DNA of 64,000 nucleotides from Ascoidea rubescens DSM 1968 (lineage: Eukaryota; Ascomycota; Saccharomycetes; Ascoideales; Ascoideaceae): contig NW_017962917.1 in NCBI RefSeq assembly GCF_001661345.1, positions 744,001 to 808,000 on the forward strand, written 5' to 3'. Within the stretch, counting starts at the first letter, position 1. The number at the start of each line of letters is the position of its first letter. Under the pieces are notes generated by a model. It saw only the letters and a list, made by a program, of their open reading frames with translations, ran no database searches and was not told where the DNA came from. The translations under genes and the position numbers were made by a program. This document shows positions 1 to 10,420 of the stretch, in pieces.

Positions 1-3000
1 TTTTTATGAAAAAACTTTTAAAGCGATTTAAATTAATGTAAATTAATGTAAATTAGTGTAAATTATATTAATCTTATTACAATATCAAAATAGCAGCCAG
101 CTTCAAAATTACCACAAAAATATAATTTAATAATATTTTTGAATGCTATCACATATGTTAGCTTATACATTAATATTGAGGAGTTGTTATTGATCTAATT
201 TGCATTTTGAAAGCATTTTTTTATAACTATTGTAACAAAGCCGCTTATTTCTCAAAAAAATGAAACCAATCTATTTTCATATAAAATATTCAACCTGTTA
301 CTATTTATTATTTTGGGTAATACTTGAACATTTAAGAAGGCCCTTGTGAAAGTAAAAAAATAGAAACTAAGGACTATGAACCACAAGATAAGTAACTGCG
401 ATTTGATAATATGATGTTTATGGAAATTGAATATGTGTTATAGAGTTTTAGTGTCATTTATTATTTGCTTTTTGTAATTAATAAATGACAACCATCAATA
501 TTGATTTCACAATACAAATTTCACATTTTTCCTCACTTATTTTATCTGGCAAAAGGTTAAAAACAAAACACCGACATTTCTCTTGCCATAAAATAATCAG
601 GTATCAAAATGATATCTGCTTTTTTGTCGATTGATTGTGAGTTATCGAAGGAAAGATTGTCCTGTTGGTTTGGAAAAGTCGTATCTGCCAACAGAGAAAT
701 TATGAAGCAAGATTCATTGGGTGAAATTATCTTTTTGCTTTAGTCTGAGTAGGTGATATTTTTTTCTTTTTGCTTGCCAAAGTTTTACTTTGAAATGATA
801 ATACAATGAAATTCCATCCCAGACAACATCTTATGATTTGGTTCAGTTGCAACTTTTAGTCTTTGAGCATAGTCCAGAGACCTGAGACAAATATTAGATT
901 TACTCAATTAACCGTAACTCAGAGACTGGGTCGTAGTCTTTTTGGGTCCACATATTAGTTTTATGCAGCTATTTTGTGTATTTTTCAAACTTTTTAAGCC
1001 CGATCCGTGCATTGCCAAATTGGGCTTCGGTTGCAAGTCGTTTCAGCAACTTTCTGTATTGGCTGTTGCACTTTAGAGTTGTTGTATCCAGATAGTGATT
1101 CACAAAGGACAGGTTTTTTGTCCGGTAAATCGGTACTTCTGTAAACCTGTAAGCCTGTGTACATTGGTAAATTTATTTTTTGAATTTTGCAGTGTCTGGG
1201 ATTTGAACAAATGCAGCTCAGATTATTGTAAGGTCGGCAGAGTTCTGGTATTTTGTAATATTGTGTGGGTTTTCAGCTATTTGATTTAGGTTTGTAAAGC
1301 TACTTAGTTTGCCTGCAATAATACATACATATATGTACATATTTGTGCTATATTTTACTGCTTTTCACGATAATCTACATATACTTACAATAAATAACAG
1401 CACTGCACGGCTTGATACGTTTTGTGCTGTTTGTCAGATTTCTCAATTATTGCAAATTTCATAACTTTGTAATTTTCATTCAACCTTATTTAAAATCTCT
1501 AAACCTTAATTCCAGTCTTCGATATTCTCAACAAAGCGGACATAAATCAAGTTGAAAATTTTTATTTTCTTAGTTTTTTAGGAAAGTAGCACTTTAACAG
1601 TTTGATTATTCTCAACAAATAACTTCAATAAGTTTTGTCTACAGCATTACAAAGTGTTTATAAAATTCTTTTGCAAAGTCATAATTCTGTAAAACTATTG
1701 TCTAATAAGAATTTGATTCAACACAAATTGAATTTATCTACTTCATTAAATAACAACACGGATTTAATTGTTTTGATATTCAAATTCGTTCTATTTATTT
1801 TATTTTATTTGTTGTGTAACTTATGTTTATTTTTAGATATTCAATTGAAAATTTTGAATCAATCGATTGGTTTTTTATTCATGATCATAAATGAATAATT
1901 TGGTTTGAATACATTTTCAAAATAAGTTTAATTCAAATTCTCGTTATGAAAAAATAGATAATCAATTAAACTGAAGCCGATCAAGAGTGAATTCAATATG
2001 AAAACAGAGTCTGTGTTCTCTTTTTTTTCTACTTTTTTTAATCTAGAATTTTCGTTTTCTCTCTTATTAACATTTACCCTTTTGAATATTCTTTTTGTAT
2101 TAACATTCTAATTTTTTACTTTTCTTTGTAACTACTTTTCAGATTTATTCACCGACATCGTTAAACAGTCTTTGAGGATAATTTAATAGTTTAACACTTG
2201 AATAGATAGTTAGTTAATTAGTTTATAGGTATATTCAATAATAATTAATTTGCTATCAGCAATTATTAATGAAAAAAATTGAAATTCAAAGGCACCAAGA
2301 ATGTGAAAAAAAAGGTTATTGTTGGGTCTGTTGTTGGATATATTAAAGATATTATTGAGCAAATTATTAAGCAAATTATTGAGCACATTGAGCTATTTGT
2401 TTTCAAGTAAGTATGAATATGAATCGTTAAGTATCTAGTTTTGGATTGTGTTATTTGCCAGTGCATCCTTTGATCATATCATTCTTGTCTTCAAACAACA
2501 GTGAGCGATGTCCAGCAGAATCGTCAGCAGTATCCTCAGCAAATATGTATTACCTATGCGATATGAGCATATATATGCAGATATACTGCAGCACCGCATC
2601 GGTTCCTGGTCACATGCCCAGATTCTCCCGTTCGGGAAGCCCCAATAGAGCTCTCATTTTCAGGTTATGATCCATACGTCTGGAGGGCATTACGTACAAG
2701 AGCCTGAGGGAGCAGCTTTATGATGATTGTGCTTCTCAGCAATTGCTTGGGATATGATTAGTGTGATACGGGAGATATTTAGTGTATGATGGAAGACAAC
2801 AGCAGCTTTAAGAGATCAATGTCAACCAAAAATAAGGAGATTAGTCCTTGTAAGTTTTGCATGTTCTGTAGTTAGGGAGATATTATTTTTAGTTTGATTC
2901 TTGATTCCTGTATTGGTGTTGTTCAAGTGTCTGATCACTTAATGCGTGTAGTTAAAAATGAGAGTTCAATTATAATCAAATTGTTCTTTGTGTGTAGTTG

Positions 3001-3715
3001 TTGTTGTTTTTTGATCTTTTTTTGAAATGATTAAGAAATACTTAAAGCAGAAGAAAAGAAATAAATAATTATAAAGCCGGATCCAAAACAAACTAAAAAG
3101 CTTTAATTAAACCTTTTGCAGAATAATAAAATAGGAGACTAATAAAATAGAAGACTAATAGAGTAATAATATTTATTTTAAAAGAATTTTTTCCATCTGT
3201 TTAGAACCACAAGATTAGATTTGTTAATGAAATTTTCTTTTTTGCTTTTGTTTTTGTTTAGTTTAATTTAATTTGACTTATTTCACTTTTAATCATAGCA
3301 AAAGAAGGTCATTAAATTTATAATAATTTGTAATTGCAAATGAAATTGGAATAGGCTTAAAGTCATAAAAAGGAGTGAAAGATGGAATAAAATTGAATGC
3401 GACATTGTTAATTCGTTTAAAAGTGGACTAATCAAATGGAGCAAAATGGAGTGAAATAGATTAAGATAGATTTAAGTGAATTGGAAGTAATTTCAATTAA
3501 TATAATGATCTAATTTTTAAATTTTTGGTTCATTTATTCATGTAAGAAAGATTATGTAATAATTGGGAATTCATTTAAACAAATAAAAGTGTTTTAAAAA
3601 GATAAGAGATTTTGAATAATGTAATCTTATTAAATAAAATAACGTTATTTTAGCCGAAATAGGTAACCAGAGATAAAATTCAGTCTGAGAAAGTATGAAC
3701 ACAAGTGCAAATGAA

Positions 3716-3759
3716 ATAATAATAATAATAATAATAATTATTATTATTATTATTATTAT
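3716..3759. repeat. 44-bp perfect palindrome of AAT then ATT repeats
   Basis: Eight AAT units run directly into ATT units, so the two 22-bp arms are exact reverse complements with no spacer. It could extrude as a cruciform or arise by foldback of a trinucleotide repeat. It lies in gene-free DNA. Confidence 0.85.
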
Positions 3760-4979
3760 AACAAGGATAATAATTTTAATTAATATTTTAATAACAATAA
3801 TAATAGTAATAAAATTCGTATTGTTAGTTGTATTAAGTCAAAAAAAAAAAGCAATTTAAATAATTATATAATTATATAATATACTCTGGCGCTCGTTCGA
3901 TTTATCTGAGTTTTTTCAATTGTAATTGAATACCAAAATTACCTGAATGATTCAAGCAAACTAAGTAAACTAATTGAAATAAGTAGATTAAATACAATAA
4001 TTTTAAATGAATTGTTTTGCAGATAGGGAGCCTCGGTTATATGTATTAATTGATTGACTTTGCAGGTTTTATTTGGTGGTTTTATTGCTTTATTTGTTTT
4101 TTCTTTGTTTTGAGCAAAAGAGTGCGAATAAATTAAATTCACAATATGTAATAAGACTCATTTTTTCATTCTCTCATTTTTCTCGTTTTCTTATTTCCCT
4201 TTTTTCTACCAACCCATCAGGAAAAGCCAAAATAAATGGGTCAAACATTTTCCAATCTAATTGAGTCTAATTATAAATTATAAAAAAAACAACCTGGTAC
4301 TTTTCAACCAAAAGCAAGAATTAGGCAGTCTTTTAGCCTATTTGAATTTCAAGTTTAAATAATAATATTATTAAAATATTTAAGTAAGAGAATTAATGGA
4401 ATAAATTCATTTCAATTGAAATCCTGACAAGTTAAAGTATATTTTTTTTCTCTCTCATTTTAGTTTTAGTTTTTAGTTTTGTGATTGAGTTTTACAGTTT
4501 CAGTTGCCGATAAGTTTAATTTCGAATTGTCAATAAGTAATTGAATATTATTTGGCTTTTACAAATATATTTGAATTGGTCGATATAACCCAGAACCAAA
4601 TACATGTGTTTTCTGGTTAGCAGTGGTTTAATTGTTGAAAAATATATTGGTTTAGTGGTACAGAGGTTTAATGGTTTAGTGTGTTTCTGATATTAGAATG
4701 GGTTCGTTGGAGATTGTCTAAATTTTTGTTTTCTTTGTAATTCTGGGTGTTTGGGTCGTATTGTGATTTGTAGACGTGAGAACCAAAGGCAGGCAGTGTT
4801 ATCTCCTCACTTGCCTAAGTTTGATCTTCTGCTGGAATTCTTCTCTCAGGATTCGTTTGAGATTCTCTTTGTGGGATATTCATGGGATCTTCGTAGGATT
4901 TTCTTGGGATGTTCTTGAGATCTTTTTAAGATCTTCTCTTCAGATTTCTCTTCAGATTTCCCTGAAAATTTGTTTTCTA

Positions 4980-5290
4980 AGCTTTTGCTGACCCCAAAAA
5001 TGGCCCACACCAGTCCTCCCACATTGCTGGAACCAAGCACTGACACGACCAAATGCACGCTGATTGGCTGTAACGCATCTCAACCACAGCAGCCGCACAC
5101 ACAGGCGCGTTGTTGGCGGTCCAGGTTTATGGCGCCGACCTGCGTTTGCACGTCCTGTTTGTGGGTCGCAGACTGGTCTCATGTCTGCTGCCGGACCCAG
5201 GTGTACTGCGGGAGAGCGGCACACACTTTGATTGGCCACTCTAAACGAGCCGGTGCTGCAGAGAAGCCACATATGGCTGTGTTCGACTGA
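4980..5290. promoter_or_regulatory. GC-rich island with CCAAT boxes upstream of the first GCR1_C gene
   Basis: This island stands out from the AT-rich flanks. It contains two inverted CCAAT boxes, one in the decamer TGATTGGCTG (5061-5070), which recurs exactly upstream of FMP25 (13431-13440), and one in GATTGGCCAC near 5230. Open frames cross it on both strands but look incidental. An upstream activating region for the gene at 5991 is an inference from position and motif content. Confidence 0.4.
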
Positions 5291-5990
5291 TGATTTTTAG
5301 TACGACATCTTCTGTAGACAAATTGGTCTCGATTAGCTTTAAGATTATTCAAATTATTCAGATTCATTTTTCCTTTGATTTTTATGTTTATTCACCTGTA
5401 AGCTCAAAAGCTCAAAAGTTCAAATTAAATTTGGCTCAATTTCCACTTAGTCTGCATTTATTTAAGTTTTAATAAACCCAATTTCTCTTCGTTTTTCTCT
5501 TCTCTTTGCTCGTCCTTTCGCATTTTAAAATTATTTTTTTCCAACTTAATGAAATAAAACCTAGATAAATTCTCACCTTTTTCCTTTTTTTTCCCTTTAC
5601 CTTTTCACACTCTTTTTTTTTTGTGCCTTATCAAGAATTAAATTCAATTTCAATTTCAATTTTAATTTCCATTTCCACTTCCATTTTCAAAGTCTAAGTC
5701 AATTTTTTTATTCATTCAATTTTTTTCTTTTTTTTCTTTTCCTCTATATTTTATTCTCTTATCACTTCAATTTGTTTTTTATATCTGTATCTGTTTATAT
5801 TATATTATATTATATTATAAAGCAGAAAACTTCCATCATAAACATCTCTATACTATACTTATATTATATCATATTATAATATTACTACATTCATCGCCAA
5901 TAGAAAAACCAAATAGGTACACTCTATTAGATAATTCATAATTCATAATTCATAATTCACATTTTACTCATTTTGCTCATATAGTTAAAA

Positions 5991-7169
5991 ATGCCATTGA
6001 ATAGAAATATTCTAAACAACCAACAAAATTCCCCAGTTAATTCTACAGAGTTTGCAATCAAAAACAGACAAAACAATTTAACTCTCCTACCTGTATTGCC
6101 TGCTATTTCAAACACCCAACTAAATCCTCAAATTAATAACACCAATACCAACACCAACAACCAAAAAATATCCAGCTTTCCCAACAAAAACATCCAAAGC
6201 TACTATTCAATTCCATCGCAACAGCAAAATCAACCTCATCGGCTCCACCAGACCCAACCTCTGCAGACCCAACCCCTCCAATCCCAGCCTCTTCTATCCA
6301 ACAATAATCCCGCCGAAATTAACCTTGAAATCAATAATACCTCTTCAATCAATAAAACAAGAAATAGTACCCAATTCCAATCTTCTTTACCGCCATTAAA
6401 TTCCTTTTCTGGCGTTTTTCCTCCTTCCTCAAATCATCCTCAATCCTTTAATTTCATCCAGCATCCCCAACATCAGATTCAAAACCAATCTCAGCTTCAA
6501 CCTCAAAACCAGTTACAGCCACATCAACAGCAACAAAAAAAACCCCGTTACCAACCGATCCAACCTAATACTTCTCGCAATAATCAAAACAATCAACCCT
6601 TCCAACCTCAACTTCAGCAATTTGCTCCCAATATTCCCCAAAGACACGAAGTTCATATCCCATTTAACAACAATACTCTTCTAAACCCTCAAAATCAACA
6701 ACAACAACCCCATATTGAACCCCATATCGACTCAAATAATTTCAACTCTCATTTCAACTCTCAAAACAAATCTCAATCAAAATTCAAAGATAATCAAAAT
6801 ACAATCATAAACGATAATTCCAATAATACCCAAAATAAATTCAATTTTAAATTTCACAACCCAAAAAATTATAACCAAAAAATCTTATCCTCTAATGACC
6901 CCAATAATTCTAATGACTCTAATATCTCAAATAATTCAAATGACCCTAATAACTCCAATGGCACATATCAGAATACTAATATAAATACAAATCAGAAAAA
7001 TATATCAAAAAATCAAAAAAAATATATAGAAAATGCTCGTATTTCCACTCAATTATCAATCAATTCTCTAAATAATCCAGTAAACATTCATACCATTGAT
7101 AATACCCCTCCACATTCTTTGCATTCCTCAAATCATTCATATAAAAAAAATCAATCAATCAACCATGAC

Positions 7170-7214
<45 letters not shown>

Positions 7215-10100
7215 GCTAAACAATTTTCTATAGCCAGTCTAAATAATCCAATCAATTCCACCATCGATTCAGATATGAAAAAAAATAACTTGAATCCAAT
7301 AACTAATAATGAATACATCTCAGAAATCAACACTAATAACGATGTATCCAAAGATGTTACCCCCATCCCAATTCCCATTTCTATTGCAAATACCTCAGCT
7401 GCAGAGAACTTTGTTAAAATCTGCCCATATCCTAATGCTGGTGATGATCCTCATTCAAATTGCGGCCTCAGACAGAAAGATGCTATTACCACTTTAACAA
7501 ACTTAGTTAACACAAACCATGCACAGCAAAATGAAAATTTCAACTTAACTCTATCGTCCTTAACAACAAGTTTAAACAACTTTGTTAACCAATTTGACCA
7601 AAAATTAAATTCCATCCAAAATGATATTTATCATTTTAAAGCTAGCGTCACTAACAATAACTCCATAAATGACGCTCACCAACAAACTACTTCTGTCTTT
7701 ACCTCGTCAAATGGTGATGTTTATAGCAACATTATCATTGATACAGATACTCCAGAGACAATTTCAACTGATACACCAGAAAAGGTTTTTAAAACTAGTT
7801 TGGAAAATCTTTCAAATGCTCCAAGTTCATCAAAAACTTTCAACTTTCCTAAACCTCTCAAAGATAAATTTGGAAAATCTTTAAAACCTCTGGGATCCGT
7901 TAAACCTGTAAATAATGGCAAAAATGTTAAGTTCACTAATTTTGAGAAATTACATACTGATTATGATGGAAGATTTGTCGATATCACCAAATTCATGATC
8001 CAAAACGAAATAATGACTTCATGTAGAAAAATCAATGAATTTAAAGATAAATATCGGTATTATTCCACGTTATATTCTAAAATTTGCCACGCTGCTGACA
8101 ATGGAAACAGACATAAAGATATAGAAGATTTAACCATTAATAATGATAATGATAATCATAGCGATGATAATACTAATTATAGTGATAATAATAATCATAA
8201 TAATCATAATAACGATAACGATAATAATGATGAAGATGACGATAATGATAATGGTTTTGGATCTAAAATTGATTCAAAACTTTACGGTAAGATGCCCGAT
8301 AACTTTATGAATGAAGAGATATATGATATTAAACAAATCGATGAATTAAAGGATAAAGTTAATGATTTAACGAAAATTATTAATTATAATTTAGTGTTAA
8401 AAAGAATTAAACACAACAAGTTTGGAAATTTGAAAAAGGATAAAAATTTTGTTTCAAAATTTAGTGGGAAAGTTAATGATGAGAATTTTTTTAGCAAATA
8501 TAGTAAATATTTTGATTTTCCAGAAAACTTCATTAGAAATTCTAGTGATATTATGAAAATTAAATTAGAGCATGGTGATGTTATCGACGAAGAAAATGAT
8601 TTAAAAAATAACAATCAAATTGAAAACTCAATTGAAAAAGTGGGAGAAATGAATGAAGGCAATAAAACTCGAACTGAAATTGAAATTGAAAGTGAAAGTG
8701 AAGGTGAAGGTGAAGACTCTAAAGATCATTCTAAAATGATCGATGTAGATGAGAATGACAATGACGCTCTGAATACTATTATTAATGTTGAAGAAAAAGA
8801 TGATATTCAAAAAGATAAAAAGAAAAAAAGTAACAAAACCAAAGAAAATTGTGAAAGTGCTGTTCTTGAGGAAAATAAAAAAGATGATAAAGACAATGAA
8901 GGTGCTGATAACATGAATAATAAACATAGTAATAATGAATTGGAGAAAAATAGTGAAAGCAATAATAGCGATGAGCAGAATGATAATGATCAAAATGGTG
9001 ACAGCAAAAAAGAGTGTGATAAAAAAAATAAAGAAAGCACTAATGAAAACAATGATAACTGTGATGAACCTGATAAAAATAATAACAACAACAATGATGG
9101 TATTAAAATCATAAGTGCAAATATTATTAAACAACCGTTAAGACTGGTTATCAGCAAAAATAATAAAAATATAAAAAGCAATAAAAACAATAAAAAAAAC
9201 AGTAATAATAAAAATAATAGCAATTTTCGAATGCTTAAGAATAATGCAAGCTGTTTACAAAGTACTTTTTTCAATACTAGTAAACATTTTTATGATTCTG
9301 TTTATTTATATCGCCTTGATAAATATAAGAAAGAAAACGGGATGTGTTCGATTATTCCTCCAATGTTAATTGAAAAGGATAAGAGAACCAACCCAATTAT
9401 TTTCAATCATAGAAGTGAGTCGCCTGTTAGTGATGTTGGATCCGAGCATGAACCCGAAGTGGAAGTTAAGTTAGAAGCTAAAACTAGAGGTAAAGATAAA
9501 GAAAAACCTTTAGGTACTGAGAGCAAAAGAGGAAGAAGAAATATTAATTATCCGGTTAATTATATTGAAAAACTGAATGACTATGAAGAAGAAGTTAATA
9601 AAAACAATAAAAGACTAAGGTCTAAAACAAAAAACATAAAGAGACATCGATATCAAGAAGAATATGAGGAGGAAGAGGAAAACAATGACGACGATAATGA
9701 AGATGAAGATGAAGATGCAAAGCAAATACAAAGTGCCCCCAAGAAAAAAAAAACGAACAATCCAGAACCCATTTATTCTTTCACTAAAAACCTTACAACA
9801 GTTTCGGAAATTGTTGAAGAATATTTATCAGGACTTAACGGCAATCCGTCGATCAAAGAACTAGAAACGAAGTTTGGCTCCAAGTGGAGAGGTGGATCAA
9901 AGCATTCAGTGAGCAAACAGTTTGGAAGAAGAAAACAACTCTATTTGGCAGTGGAAAATGGGCTAAAGAAAGGATTGGAGTTGAATGAGATTGTCAACAA
10001 GCTCGAGAATTCGCGAAGTTTTTTCAACCAAACCAATAACACATACTACAAGAAGAGCATAAACTGGTTGCAGAACAATATTCCGCAGGATTTGCTATGA
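5991..10100 (+). CDS. Asn-rich GCR1_C-domain transcription factor (Gcr1/Msn1/Hot1 family)
   Basis: This 1369-residue protein is mostly low-complexity: Gln/Asn/Pro-rich in the first third, a run of Asn around residue 400, and acidic Asn/Asp/Lys-rich stretches in the middle. The recognisable part is the last ~100 residues (about 1272-1369), which match the GCR1_C DNA-binding domain: an acidic helix with EEYLSGLNGNPS, the core KFGSKWRGGS, an SKQFGRRK helix, and the ending SINWLQNNIPQDLL. Family members activate glycolytic, invasive-growth or osmostress genes in S. cerevisiae. A basic patch and acidic spacer precede the domain. The start is the first ATG of a long open frame after a T-rich leader. 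The gene downstream (10421) has the same C-terminal domain, so the two form a tandem pair. Which family member it corresponds to cannot be told from the sequence. Confidence 0.85.
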
Positions 10101-10420
10101 AGTGCTAAAACCAAGCTGGTGAGCACACAATGTCGTTTTGTATATAGTTTTAGAAAGTTAAGTCTGGCAAACCTGTCAAGTCGTCAAAATCCCAATCGGG
10201 CGCATGCATGTACAGACATATATATTTACATACACGCAAATACACGCAGAAAAAAGCTTTACCGCAGCTACGAAACCTAGTATGCATCTACATGCGGATC
10301 ACGCGCCCTGGGACCGCGGGCCACCCCGTTCCGTTCTGGGGGAATGAAAACAGCTCTTGAGCTCTGCTGGTTCTGCTGTTTCTGCTTCCTCCTTTGCTTC
10401 TTCTTCTGCTTCATCCAGCC
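10101..10420 (+). promoter_or_regulatory. Intergenic promoter with short GC-rich segment
   Basis: These 320 bases separate the two tandem GCR1_C genes. AT-rich DNA with CA-rich dinucleotide stretches (TACATACACGC-like) is followed by a GC-rich patch at about 10290-10345 holding a GGCGCGT core on the minus strand near 10307. It is probably the promoter and leader of the second gene. Confidence 0.4.

Larger units (their letters stand above)
1..5990. other. Long gene-free AT-rich region
   Basis: I see no convincing gene in these 6 kb: open frames are short, low in complexity and have no family signature. It holds AT-rich short repeats (for example three imperfect 11-bp copies around 31-70), a 7-bp stem with complementary arms CTGTTGG and CCAACAG at 662-694, a 44-bp perfect palindrome of AAT/ATT repeats at 3716-3759, and two GC-richer islands (about 2470-2720 and 4980-5290). 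The rightmost part is presumably the promoter and leader of the regulator gene starting at 5991; the rest could hold non-coding RNA or a replication or centromere element, but nothing shows this directly. Confidence 0.6.

Noticed and set aside
1185-1215. Minus-strand B-box-like sequence GGGATTTGAAC
   Set aside because: No matching A box, acceptor stem or T-run nearby; not a tRNA.
4952-5290. Frames of about 106 codons on both strands in a GC island
   Set aside because: Overlapping opposite frames with odd composition (many Cys, Arg, Trp) in a GC-rich promoter-like segment and no recognisable family.
8628-9134. 168-codon minus-strand frame rich in Phe/Ile
   Set aside because: Antisense of the acidic Asn/Lys-rich part of the first GCR1_C gene; a composition artefact.
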